Assembly: GCA_905370385.1 (NCBI GenBank)
Contig: CAJPKN010000011.1
Span: 1 to 29,456, forward strand
DNA from: Stomatobaculum longum
GTDB taxonomy: Bacteria; Bacillota; Clostridia; Lachnospirales; Lachnospiraceae
Length of the DNA stretch: 29,456 nucleotides
Direction: 5' to 3'
The notes under the pieces are model-generated. The model did not search any database. It had not been told where the DNA came from and saw only the letters and a program-made list of their open reading frames with translations. The stretch's first letter is position 1; the number at the start of each line of letters is the position of its first letter. This document shows, piece by piece, positions 16,031 through 23,814 of the stretch. Made by a program: the position numbers and the translations under genes.

Positions 16031-16059
16031 ATTCTACGCTAGGCAGATATTTTTCGCAA
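16031..16059 (-). promoter_or_regulatory. Sigma-A promoter of efp
   Basis: On the minus strand TTGCGA (16054-16059) and TAGAAT (16031-16036) are separated by 17 nt, about 43 nt upstream of the efp start. It lies between aroE and efp, where no terminator hairpin was seen, so efp may also receive read-through from aroE. Confidence 0.68.
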
Positions 16060-16077
16060 GCTTTTTTCTCTTACTTT

Positions 16078-16944
16078 CTAGGCGGGAAGCGCCTCTCGCA
16101 CCAGTTTGAGCAGACTCTCCTCGTCCGCCGCGGTACAGGTTTTGCCCGTCCAGAGCGAAAATGCGTGAATACCCTGCGAAATCAGCATGGGCAGGCCGCC
16201 GACCGTAGGCTTTCCCGCCGCGCGCGCAAGCCGCAAGAATTCGGTTTCCGCAGGCGTGTACACAATATCCGCAGCCGCAGAGAGTTTCTTGTAAAAGCGC
16301 GGGTCCGCAATCACAGCTTCCTCTGCCTTGGGCCACATACCGACACTCGTGCACTGGATTGCGAGATAGTCATTGCCGGAAAGGCTCTCCCAGGCGTCGA
16401 GCCCTTCCGTAAGGACAGGCAGTTCCGGCGCCACGTTCCGCAGCGACTTAGCGAACGCCTCCGCCCTCTCCTTATTCCGGTTCAGAATCACGAGCTCAGC
16501 CGCTCCCTTGAGCGCCGCGAGCACGGCCGCGCTCCGCGCGGCACCGCCCGCGCCGAGAACAAGAACCTTTGCGCCCCGAATCGAGAGCCCCTGCCGCAAA
16601 AGCATGCGCTCCATTCCCGCAATGTCCGTGTTGTGACCGACATACCCCTCTTCGCTCCGAACGAGGGTATTCACCGCGCCGATGAGCCGTGCCTCCTCGC
16701 TGAGACCGCTTAAGTAGGGGATGACTGTCTCCTTATAGGGTACGGTCACATTCAGTCCCGCAATGCCGAGTGCATGCGCCCCCTTTAGCGCCGCTTCCAG
16801 CGTCTCGGGGCGCTTCACCTCAAACGGCAAATAGACCGCGTTCTCCCCGCAGTATGCGGCGAGCGCGTTTTGAAAGCGCGGCGAGAGGCTGTGCCCGATC
16901 GGATTCGCAAGCAGGCCGAACACCTTGGTCTTTGCGTCAATCAT
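16078..16944 (-). CDS. aroE: Shikimate dehydrogenase (NADP+)
   Basis: Reduces 3-dehydroshikimate to shikimate, step four of the chorismate pathway that feeds the trp operon in this window. The 288-residue product has the substrate motif NPIGHSLSP (14-22), the catalytic Lys71 in VPYKET and Asp107 in HNTDIAG, the dinucleotide-binding loop GAGGAAR (131-137), and NRNKER (155-160), whose basic residues suit NADP. C-terminal GGLPMLISQG is present. It overlaps yqeG by 8 nt and is the last gene of its operon. Length is normal. Confidence 0.96.
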   Translation of the reverse strand: MIDAKTKVFGLLANPIGHSLSPRFQNALAAYCGENAVYLPFEVKRPETLEAALKGAHALGIAGLNVTVPYKETVIPYLSGLSEEARLIGAVNTLVRSEEGYVGHNTDIAGMERMLLRQGLSIRGAKVLVLGAGGAARSAAVLAALKGAAELVILNRNKERAEAFAKSLRNVAPELPVLTEGLDAWESLSGNDYLAIQCTSVGMWPKAEEAVIADPRFYKKLSAAADIVYTPAETEFLRLARAAGKPTVGGLPMLISQGIHAFSLWTGKTCTAADEESLLKLVREALPA

Positions 16945-17449
16945 GCGCCTCTCCCCCCGCTTTTTTCCTCCGGTAGTACCAAAGGAAGGGGCGCTCGATG
17001 AGGCGCTTTACGAGAATTTGAATCTCCTCCTTCGGCTCCATGGGTTTCACCAGGAGACTGTGCATGCCGGCGCGGTTGGCGCCCCAGATATCCGTGAAGA
17101 GCTGGTCGCCGATCGCTATGGTCTCTGCGGGTGCGGTTCCCATGCGCGCCATCGCGCGGCGGTACCCGTAGCGCCGCGGCTTCAGCGCGCGCTCCACATA
17201 GGGAAGATTCAGCGCCGTCGCAAAGGGCACAATCCGCGGTCCCTTATTGTTGGACACCAGACAGATGCGAAAGCCCGCTGTCTTTAAAGCGCGAATCAAC
17301 GCGCGGCAACGCGCATCGACCGGCGCATCCGGCGGCACCAAGGTGTTGTCGATGTCAAAGATGATGCCGCGTATGCCGCGCTCCGTGAGGCTCTCGAAGG
17401 GAAAGTCATAGACCGAATTCACCTCATCCTCGGGAAAGAAGGCTCTCAT
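16937..17449 (-). CDS. yqeG: HAD-superfamily phosphatase, YqeG family
   Basis: The 170-residue protein is a HAD-type (IIIA) phosphatase. Motif I is D32-I-D34-N-T, motif II is SNN (66-68), motif III is Lys90, and motif IV is GD115QLFTD120. The family is known in Firmicutes, where in Bacillus subtilis yqeG is followed by yqeH and aroE; here yqeG directly precedes and overlaps aroE by 8 nt. The C-terminus is basic, ending RRKKAGGEAHD. ATG has AAGGAG upstream and overlaps the nrdR stop by ATGA. The natural substrate is not established. Confidence 0.9.
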   Translation of the reverse strand: MRAFFPEDEVNSVYDFPFESLTERGIRGIIFDIDNTLVPPDAPVDARCRALIRALKTAGFRICLVSNNKGPRIVPFATALNLPYVERALKPRRYGYRRAMARMGTAPAETIAIGDQLFTDIWGANRAGMHSLLVKPMEPKEEIQILVKRLIERPFLWYYRRKKAGGEAHD

Positions 17450-17910
17450 GCCTGCTCCTTTTGCGTGATGAGCTTATTGATTTCCGACATGAAGGTGTTC
17501 ACGTCCTCAAACTCCCGATACACCGAGGCAAAGCGCACATAGGCGACCGGATCCACCTGCTTTAACTGTTCCATGACCATTTCGCCGATCACGGTCGACG
17601 GAATTTCTCTCTCCTCCCGATTAAAGAGCGCGGTCTCTACCGCATCGGTCATCGCCGTAATCTGTGCCGAGCTGATGGGGCGCTTATGGCAGGAACTCAC
17701 AATGCCCCGCTCAATCTTTGCGCGATCATAGGCCTCTCTCGAATCATCCTTCTTGATGATCATGAGCGGCATGGTCTCAGGCTTCTCATAGGTCGTGAAG
17801 CGCTTGCCGCAGCGCTCGCACTGGCGACGGCGGCGTATGGTCGCGTTCTCATCCGCCGGGCGGGAGTCAATGACGCGCGTATCCGGCGCATTGCAAAATG
17901 GGCATTTCAT
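17446..17910 (-). CDS. nrdR: Transcriptional repressor NrdR
   Basis: Zinc-ribbon and ATP-cone repressor of ribonucleotide reductase genes; it senses ATP/dATP. The 154-residue protein has the four zinc cysteines Cys3, Cys6, Cys31 and Cys34, then the ATP-cone (about 49-139). The sequence is very close to the family consensus, for example IDSRP and RRRRQCERCGKRFTTYE. No nrd genes or NrdR boxes were seen in this window, so it acts elsewhere. It overlaps the stop of the TAXI gene and the start of yqeG by ATGA, giving a tightly coupled set. Confidence 0.97.
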   Translation of the reverse strand: MKCPFCNAPDTRVIDSRPADENATIRRRRQCERCGKRFTTYEKPETMPLMIIKKDDSREAYDRAKIERGIVSSCHKRPISSAQITAMTDAVETALFNREEREIPSTVIGEMVMEQLKQVDPVAYVRFASVYREFEDVNTFMSEINKLITQKEQA

Positions 17911-18890
17911 CTCTCTTTATCCTCCGTGAGACCTTGCTCTTGATAATAGCGCAGCGCGCCCGGATGCAGCGACAGGGGCAGGTCCTCAAGATAAAAAGAC
18001 TTGTCCTCCGCGCCCGCAAAACTCGGGTTCGATGCGGCGAGTTCCGGCAGCGACTCATATACATGTTTCGTCAACCGATAAACCAAATTTTCATCCATAT
18101 CCGCGCGCACACAGAGCAGACATTTTACCCCGAAACTCGGGATATCCTCCTCCTGTCCGGGATAGCTGCCCTTCGGGATAACGGTCGGAAAATATTCCGC
18201 CTCTCCGGAGAGAATTTTATCGAGTTCCGCGCTTTCATAGCGAAGCAGAACGCTGTCCTTTGTCGAGGCCAATTTTTTGAGTCCCGGCGTCGGCACGCCC
18301 GCAAAGGCATGTACCGCTTTTACCTCGCCCCGCTCCACCAGTTCCGCACCGTGCCCTATGCCCGCGTAGTAATAGTTTCCCGTTTCGGGGAAACGGAGTT
18401 TTTCGAATACTCGCTCGGATGCATGCTCGGTTGCGGAGTTCTCGGGGCCTATGGCAAGCGCGCTTCCCTTGAGTTCCGAAACGGTGGTGATACCGCTCTC
18501 CCGGAGCGCCATCCAGTGGCTGACACTCGGATAAATCGCGGCGATGACGCGGAGTTCTTCGCCGCCCGACTCCTCCTTCGCTTTGGCCGCGATATCCGCG
18601 GTGATCAGTGCCAAATCCACCTCGCCGGAGAGCAGGGCTCTCAGGTTCCCCGGAGAACCCGTGGAGGCCTTTAAGTTAAAACGAAGCCCCTCGTCCCGCG
18701 CCGTAATTGCCGCCGCAAGTTCCGAGCCGTTCGCGTACATGCTGCCGCCCGCATCCGCCGTTCCGACCGTGAGCCAGGTCGCTTGGGACTCATTTTGTTT
18801 CCGCAAACCGCAGGCGGAAAATGAACACAAAAAAACAAGGCAAAGCGCAAATACAGCGCGCTTTTTCCTCGCGGCAAAACAGATCGGCAT
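17907..18890 (-). CDS. TAXI-family TRAP transporter solute-binding lipoprotein
   Basis: Extracytoplasmic solute-binding protein of the TRAP-associated extracytoplasmic immunogenic (TAXI) family. The 327-residue precursor has a lipoprotein signal peptide: basic RKKR, hydrophobic core, and lipobox FSAC with the lipid Cys27. The mature part has the family features: TVGTADAGGSMYANGSELA, STGSPGNLRALLSGEVDLALI, and GPENSATEHASERV. Ligands of known TAXI proteins include glutamate, and so could be relevant to the nearby gltS, but the ligand here is unknown. No TRAP permease is in the window, so the gene is orphaned in an operon with nrdR, yqeG and aroE. ATG has GGAGGAG upstream and an excellent promoter lies at 18983-19011. 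Confidence 0.88.
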   Translation of the reverse strand: MPICFAARKKRAVFALCLVFLCSFSACGLRKQNESQATWLTVGTADAGGSMYANGSELAAAITARDEGLRFNLKASTGSPGNLRALLSGEVDLALITADIAAKAKEESGGEELRVIAAIYPSVSHWMALRESGITTVSELKGSALAIGPENSATEHASERVFEKLRFPETGNYYYAGIGHGAELVERGEVKAVHAFAGVPTPGLKKLASTKDSVLLRYESAELDKILSGEAEYFPTVIPKGSYPGQEEDIPSFGVKCLLCVRADMDENLVYRLTKHVYESLPELAASNPSFAGAEDKSFYLEDLPLSLHPGALRYYQEQGLTEDKER

Positions 18891-18982
18891 CCCACAACTC
18901 CTCCTTGGTTTCAGAAATAAATAGCCTCGGAAACGCTGAAAAAAGTATGTAGAATCCGATGGTGTGTGCTCAGCGTTCTACG

Positions 18983-19011
18983 ATTATATCATTTGAATTT
19001 CTATGCTTCAA
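18983..19011 (-). promoter_or_regulatory. Sigma-A promoter of the TAXI-nrdR-yqeG-aroE operon
   Basis: On the minus strand TTGAAG (19006-19011) and TATAAT (18983-18988) are separated by 17 nt. The start of transcription would be about 85 nt before the TAXI ATG, so the leader is fairly long. The leader contains no strong hairpin that I can support. Confidence 0.78.
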
Positions 19012-19025
19012 GTTTCGAATAAAAA

Positions 19026-19053
19026 AACACCCTGTCCACGGGGACAGGGTGTT
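19026..19053 (-). terminator. Terminator downstream of gltS
   Basis: A 12-bp perfect stem (AACACCCTGTCC with its complement, loop of four) followed on the minus strand by seven T, an intrinsic terminator 21 nt after the gltS stop. It shares its CCCTGTCC core with the terminator at 8221-8259. Confidence 0.93.
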
Positions 19054-19074
19054 CTGCAGAGTTTGATTTTTGAT

Positions 19075-20325
19075 TTACTTTCCGAAGAAGCTTCCCATCA
19101 GAGAGAGGCAAATCGGGTTGTAAATATCGTCGATGATGACGGCGAAGGAGGGATAGAGCACCCATGCGATATCGTGGTAGCCGTACTGGTCCATAACCGC
19201 CTTCTCGTTTGCAACCGCGTTCGGTCCGGAGCCGCAACCCCAACCGCAGTTTCCTGCCGCCATGACCGCTGCGCCGTAGTCTCTTCCGAAGAGATTGAAG
19301 GAGATGAAGATTGCAAAGACAGCCATGAGAGCCGCCTGTGCAACGAGGATGATGCCCATCTGGCCCGCAACCGGCGCGAGCTTCGTGATGTCGATGGTCA
19401 TCAGCACGAGCGCGAGGTAGAGCTCCAGGAACATGTGCTCGATTGCCTCGGTCTCCGGCACTCTCGTGTCGACGCCGAGCGCTTCCATCACATTTCTGCC
19501 GATGGCACCCGCGAAGAGGCAGCCGATGAACTTCGGCATCTCAATCATCGGGATCGAGTCGAGGAGCATGTAAATCGGCATGCCGAGTGCCGCAAGCAGC
19601 AGGCAGGTCGCAAACGCATAAATCATACGCGTGTTGTCGAGGGTCGGCTTCACACCGGTTCTCTGTGCCTCAGGCTTATCGTTCGGGTCGGACTTGAGGC
19701 CCTTGCTCGTGATGAGATAAGCCGCAACCGGTCCGCCGATCAGGGAGCCCATGATGTTACCGAGCGTACCCGCAGCAACACCGACCGTCGTCGCGTCCGC
19801 AGCGCCCATCTTCTCAAAGATCGGGCCGAAAGCGGAAGCCGTGCCGACGCCGCCGGACATCGAAGCCGAGGAGCACTGAAGTGCGAGCAGCGGATTCATG
19901 CCGATCACATGCGCGAGCACCACGCCGAGGATGTTCTGCAGCGTAATCAGCAGACAAGCCGCAAACGCGATCATGATGCAGAGCTTGCCGCCTGCGTTCT
20001 TCAACATCTTTGCGCTGAAGCCGTAGCCCACGCAGAGGAAGAAGAGGTTCTGGCAGAGATCCTTCATGATCTTTGCGTCAAAGGTAAACTCCATGATGCC
20101 GGCACCCTTGATGCCCGAGATCACGAGGGAGAAAATGAGTCCCGAAACGACCGGTGCCGGGATTGCATACTTCTGCAGTGCCTTCGACTTCGACACAATG
20201 AAGCGTCCGAGGAAGATGACGATGGCCGCAAAGCCGAGGGTCGTCAGATACTCGAACTGGAAGTTGGCAAGCTTGCCCGCCTCTGCCGCGGTGAACTTAC
20301 CAAAGTACGCCATGAGTGTTTCCAT
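19075..20325 (-). CDS. gltS: Sodium/glutamate symporter GltS
   Basis: Inner-membrane Na+-coupled glutamate symporter. The 416-residue protein has two inverted halves, each with a re-entrant loop: SMSGGVGTASAFGP (155-168; E. coli has GGHGTAAAF) and the segment AAGNCGWGCGSGPNAVAN (356-373; E. coli CGHCGFGLGATPTAVAN). About ten to twelve hydrophobic segments surround them. ATG has AGGAG 7 nt upstream. It has its own sigma-A promoter and a strong terminator, so it is a single-gene unit, with the two-component genes immediately upstream on the same strand. Regulation by that pair is likely but not shown by the sequence. Confidence 0.94.
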   Translation of the reverse strand: METLMAYFGKFTAAEAGKLANFQFEYLTTLGFAAIVIFLGRFIVSKSKALQKYAIPAPVVSGLIFSLVISGIKGAGIMEFTFDAKIMKDLCQNLFFLCVGYGFSAKMLKNAGGKLCIMIAFAACLLITLQNILGVVLAHVIGMNPLLALQCSSASMSGGVGTASAFGPIFEKMGAADATTVGVAAGTLGNIMGSLIGGPVAAYLITSKGLKSDPNDKPEAQRTGVKPTLDNTRMIYAFATCLLLAALGMPIYMLLDSIPMIEMPKFIGCLFAGAIGRNVMEALGVDTRVPETEAIEHMFLELYLALVLMTIDITKLAPVAGQMGIILVAQAALMAVFAIFISFNLFGRDYGAAVMAAGNCGWGCGSGPNAVANEKAVMDQYGYHDIAWVLYPSFAVIIDDIYNPICLSLMGSFFGK

Positions 20326-20365
20326 AGTATTCTCCTTTCACTCGTTGGAAACAGTAGCGTTCATA

Positions 20366-20393
20366 ATTATAAAATTTTCATAAAAAGTATCAA
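20366..20393 (-). promoter_or_regulatory. Sigma-A promoter of gltS
   Basis: On the minus strand TTGATA (20388-20393) and TATAAT (20366-20371) are separated by 16 nt, in a local AT-rich stretch. It lies between the response-regulator terminator and the gltS start, giving a leader of about 35 nt. Confidence 0.78.
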
Positions 20394-20405
20394 CCCTTTT
20401 TTTGA

Positions 20406-20456
20406 GCAGGAAAAAAAGAGCGGACTCTCCTTCCGGAAAGTCCGCTCTTTTCCTGC
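20406..20456 (-). terminator. Terminator downstream of the response-regulator gene
   Basis: Core stem AAAGAGCGGACT (20415-20426) with AGTCCGCTCTTT (20439-20450), extended by outer GCAGG/CCTGC pairs, and a run of T at the right place on the minus strand. It lies 36 nt past the stop of the response regulator and just upstream of the gltS promoter. Confidence 0.9.
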
Positions 20457-20492
20457 TATTTCTCGGGCCGATAGCAGCGTCATCGGCATTTT

Positions 20493-21185
20493 TCACTGAA
20501 ATTCCCTATACTGATACAGGATTCCGGGTCTGCCGCCGGTCTGGTAATCGATGGTGCTCGTGAGCTCGCCGCGCTCCACGAGGAAGCTCACATAGCGACG
20601 CACCGTGATACGGGAAAGACCGATCTGGGTCGCAATCGCCTCACTTGTGAAGCGCTGTCCGAGATGATTCCGAAGATACTCGCGCACCAGAGAGAGCGTC
20701 TGACGGTTCATGCCCTTCGGAAGCGGCTCGGAGTCCTGCAATCTCTCCGCGGCGCCGCGGGAGAGCATGCGGTCTATCTCCTCCTGACGCATACCGGTAC
20801 CCGCATCCTGCAGCACTTCTCTTCTTCTGCGGAAACGCTCCAGGCCCTCGCGGAAACGGTCATACTCAAAGGGCTTCACAAGGTAGTCACTGATACCGCG
20901 GGACAGGAGCTCCTGCACGATCTCCACGCTGTTCGCGGAAGTCACCATGATGACTTCCGGGCGAACGCCGGTCTCGTGAAGCTTGTCCAGGAACTCATCT
21001 CCGTTCATACCGGGCGTATAGTAGTCCAGCACAACAAGATCGATTTCCTCGGTCTTAAACAGCTCCAGCGCCTCCACGCCGTTCTTACAGACGGCAACGA
21101 CCGTAAAGTCTGCGGTTCTCTCGACATAACTTCGGTCAATGGATGCCACCATCGGGTCATCTTCTACAATCAATACTCGATACAT
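20493..21185 (-). CDS. Response regulator, CitB/DcuR type
   Basis: Two-component response regulator of 230 residues. The receiver domain has the acidic pair Asp9/Asp10 (IVEDDPMV), phospho-acceptor Asp54 in LVVLDYYTPGMNG, Thr82 and Lys104 (LVKP). The C-terminal output domain (about 160-225) holds a helix-turn-helix, TSEAIATQIGLSRITVRRYVS, of the kind in CitB, DcuR and MalR regulators. The longest frame starts 20 codons upstream, but the ATG at 21185 gives the standard start MYRVLIVEDD, overlaps the kinase stop (TGATG) and has GGAG upstream. It is the partner of the upstream kinase, and gltS is a plausible target. Confidence 0.93.
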   Translation of the reverse strand: MYRVLIVEDDPMVASIDRSYVERTADFTVVAVCKNGVEALELFKTEEIDLVVLDYYTPGMNGDEFLDKLHETGVRPEVIMVTSANSVEIVQELLSRGISDYLVKPFEYDRFREGLERFRRRREVLQDAGTGMRQEEIDRMLSRGAAERLQDSEPLPKGMNRQTLSLVREYLRNHLGQRFTSEAIATQIGLSRITVRRYVSFLVERGELTSTIDYQTGGRPGILYQYREFQ

Positions 21186-22813
21186 CACTCTGCTCCTTTC
21201 CGGCGCTCTGCGCTCTGCAAAGCGGTCAGACTTACCGTAAAACAACTGCCCTCACCGGGCTCGGTCTCAACGGAAATTTCACCGCCGTACTTGTCCGCCA
21301 CCTGTTTGACCAGGTAGAGACCCGTGCCATGATTCTTTCCCTTGGTACTGACCCCACGCTGAAAGATATGATCCAGGAGTTCGGCGTTCACGCCGCGACC
21401 GCTGTCCTCGCAACTGATCACGTTGACACCGGGCTTTGCGAAGATACCGAGACGTATTTCGCCGTTCTTCTCGCCGCTCTCCTTGAGCTCTTCGATGGCA
21501 TTCTCAAGAAGGTTGCCGACCACGGTCACATACTCCCTGGGCTCCATCAGAAGATCCCGCTCCATCAGACTGCTGCCGGGTTCTAGGCTAAGCCGTATGC
21601 CGCTCTCCGCCGCGTGCATCATCTTCCCGATGACGAGCGCGCAGACCTCCGACACCCGAAGTGCGTTCGCCGTGTCCCGCACCGACTGACTGGAAACAAG
21701 ATTAGAGTTTATGATAAACTCCTTAGCTCTGTCAATTTCTCCCGTCTGTAAATATCCGAGAATGATGTGCAGCTTATTTAAGAATTCATGATTAAAGGCG
21801 CGTAGCGTCTCCATCATATTATGTGCGCCGGAGAGTTCATCCGAGAGGCGCAGTGCCTCCGTTCTATCCTGCAATATGAGCAGCACCCCGCCGGGGCGCT
21901 TATCCGGCTCATTCACCGGGAGCTCGCTGATTAAGAGCGTCTGATCTCCCTGTACATAGACCTGATTCATCACCGCGTTTCCCTCGCGCACTACCTCATC
22001 GAAATGCGTCTCGGGAAACACCTCTTTTAACGCTTTTCCGACCAGGCCGCCTTCCCGCCCCGCGAGCAGGGCCTGGGCAGGTTTATTGGCAAACAGAATT
22101 TTACCGTTTGGCCCGACCGAGACAATGCCCTCCGCAAGCGAATTGATTACGCCGTCCTGCCTTAAGTACAGGCTGAGGAGCTCCGTCGGCTCATGGCCGA
22201 GCAAGGTTGAGCGCTGAAAACGGAAAAACGCTCCGGTCAGCAAAATGCTGAGCAGCAGCATTGCGAGAAACATGGCGACATAGACCAGCATAATCTGCCG
22301 GCTCTGGCCCGTGATTTTAGAAACTGCAACCGACACCATGACGAAACCTTCCGTCTCACCTTTCCCGTTTTTAATCCCGTGAAAGGCACAATGCAATGGG
22401 CCTCCGGTTCCGTCTACAGTTGTGATGTAGGGCGCCGTCCCTTTCAGGATGCGCGCTTCGGAACCGTAGACGTACATATCGCCCGCCATATGACGACTTG
22501 TCTGATAGAAACGCAAGCCCTTGCGGTCTGCAATCAGAATGGAGTCGATACCCGAGACGAACTCGGTAATCGCCTCAAGCTGTTCGGTCACCTCTGCGTC
22601 CGGATATCCCGCGTCGAGCATGTTGCGAACGCCCCGAAGCTCGGCGACATACGCCGCCGTTTCGGTAATCCTGCGATCCAGCGCTCTTCGCTCTCTGGCA
22701 ATATCCATGGCAAGGGTAAACCCCAAACTGCAGAGAAGAATCACCGTGACCAATACCGTCATGGTCAGGTAGAGGCGGTGTTCCATTTCGTATCTGCTGC
22801 CCTTTTCCCTCAT
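21185..22813 (-). CDS. Sensor histidine kinase, CitA/DcuS type
   Basis: Membrane sensor kinase of 542 residues: first membrane segment about 13-38, extracytoplasmic ligand domain of roughly 130 residues (containing GLRFYQTSRHMAGDMYVYG), second membrane segment about 173-195, a cytoplasmic PAS domain about 215-320, then the HisKA-like helix AFNHEFLNKLHIILGYL with phospho-acceptor His342. The ATPase domain has the N box NLLENAIEEL (Asn434, Asn438), Asp470 in EDSGRGV, and the GTGLYL box (496-501). The layout matches CitA/DcuS kinases for di- and tricarboxylates or amino acids. The ATG at 22813 is preferred because AAGGTGG lies about 5 nt upstream; the longest frame starts 39 codons earlier, and an ATG at 22786 is also possible. 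Confidence 0.92.
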   Translation of the reverse strand: MREKGSRYEMEHRLYLTMTVLVTVILLCSLGFTLAMDIARERRALDRRITETAAYVAELRGVRNMLDAGYPDAEVTEQLEAITEFVSGIDSILIADRKGLRFYQTSRHMAGDMYVYGSEARILKGTAPYITTVDGTGGPLHCAFHGIKNGKGETEGFVMVSVAVSKITGQSRQIMLVYVAMFLAMLLLSILLTGAFFRFQRSTLLGHEPTELLSLYLRQDGVINSLAEGIVSVGPNGKILFANKPAQALLAGREGGLVGKALKEVFPETHFDEVVREGNAVMNQVYVQGDQTLLISELPVNEPDKRPGGVLLILQDRTEALRLSDELSGAHNMMETLRAFNHEFLNKLHIILGYLQTGEIDRAKEFIINSNLVSSQSVRDTANALRVSEVCALVIGKMMHAAESGIRLSLEPGSSLMERDLLMEPREYVTVVGNLLENAIEELKESGEKNGEIRLGIFAKPGVNVISCEDSGRGVNAELLDHIFQRGVSTKGKNHGTGLYLVKQVADKYGGEISVETEPGEGSCFTVSLTALQSAERRKGAE

Positions 22814-22911
22814 TCTGTCCACCTTCGCACTGTTTCTGCTGTTCGTTTCGTCGAGTTCAGCTGACAAGTCCCAAAGCCGGACGCAAGGCTTACAGGGTGC
22901 TAGTTTGTCAT

Positions 22912-22986
22912 AAAATGCTGATAAATGCAAGTATTAGTTTCAATATTCTGTTTGAATTTACAATTAACCGACATTTTCAGCATTTT
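22912..22986. promoter_or_regulatory. Spaced 10-bp inverted repeat upstream of the kinase gene
   Basis: AAAATGCTGA (22912-22921) and its exact complement TCAGCATTTT (22977-22986) lie 55 nt apart in the AT-rich gap between trpA and the kinase gene. The right arm sits in a short run of CATTTT repeats (22972, 22981, 22991). It may be an operator for the response regulator or another factor. No convincing -35/-10 pair was found in this gap. Confidence 0.35.
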
Positions 22987-23031
22987 CCATCATTTTTTGT
23001 TCGTATATTTCTTTTTTATCACATCTGCCGT

Positions 23032-23814
23032 TTAAAGAAAAGTATTTGCGGCGCTTTTCATCTCGCGCACATACTGCCCGAGCGCCTTATCCGCCTGCTG
23101 TCCTTTTTCGCCGATGATGCGCATAATCGCGGAGCCCACAATCACGCCGTCCGCAATGGCCCCCATGCTCTTTGCCTGCTCCGGTGTCGAGATGCCGAAG
23201 CCGATGGCCGCCGGGAGTTCCGGGTTTGCCGCGCGCACCTCCGCAAGCATGGACTGTAAGTCTGTCTCGATTTCCCGCCGCTCTCCGGTCACGCCGAGCG
23301 AAGAGACCACATAGAGAAAGCCCTTTGCCTGCGCCGCAATTTCCCGGATGCGCGCCTTGGAAGTCGGCGCAATCATGGAGATATAATCAATACCTCTGCT
23401 TTCAAAACTCGGTGCAAATTCGGCACTCTCCTCGAACGGAACATCCGGAATGATGATGCCGTCAATACCGACCTCCTCGGCCTTCGACGCAAACTTTTCA
23501 ATCCCGTAAGAAAAGACAACATTTGCATAGGTCATAAAGACCAGCGGTGTCGTGAGTTCCGTTCTGAGTTCGCGCACCATTTGAAACACACTGTCCGTCG
23601 TGACACCGCCCGACAGCGCGCGCAGATTCGCCGCCTGAATCACGGGGCCCTCCGCGGTCGGATCGGAAAAGGGAATGCCGAGCTCAATGAGGTCCGCACC
23701 GGCCGCGACCGCAGCCCGCACATTCCGCTTGGTACTCTCGAGATCCGGGTCGCCGCAGGTAATAAAAGGAACGAATGCCTTGCCGTTTTCAAATGCCTTA
23801 CGAATGTTACTCAT
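23032..23814 (-). CDS. trpA: Tryptophan synthase alpha subunit
   Basis: Cleaves indole-3-glycerol phosphate to indole and glyceraldehyde 3-phosphate, in complex with TrpB. The 260-residue TIM barrel has Glu44 in [11 protein letters not shown] (Salmonella Glu49) and, at the position of catalytic Asp60, Glu55 in PTAEGPVIQ. The phosphate-binding segments GVTGERR, GFGIS and GSAI are present. The longest frame starts 65 codons upstream within trpB; the ATG at 23814 with GGAGG upstream overlaps the trpB end by 8 nt and gives [23 protein letters not shown], the family start. It is the last gene of the operon. No terminator hairpin was seen after it. Confidence 0.96.
   Translation of the reverse strand: MSNIRKAFENGKAFVPFITCGDPDLESTKRNVRAAVAAGADLIELGIPFSDPTAEGPVIQAANLRALSGGVTTDSVFQMVRELRTELTTPLVFMTYANVVFSYGIEKFASKAEEVGIDGIIIPDVPFEESAEFAPSFESRGIDYISMIAPTSKARIREIAAQAKGFLYVVSSLGVTGERREIETDLQSMLAEVRAANPELPAAIGFGISTPEQAKSMGAIADGVIVGSAIMRIIGEKGQQADKALGQYVREMKSAANTFL

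Noticed and set aside
19003..20499. 498-codon open frame on the plus strand
   Set aside because: It lies opposite gltS, has Arg/His/Glu-rich composition typical of antisense frames in GC-rich DNA, and no ribosome binding site or family.
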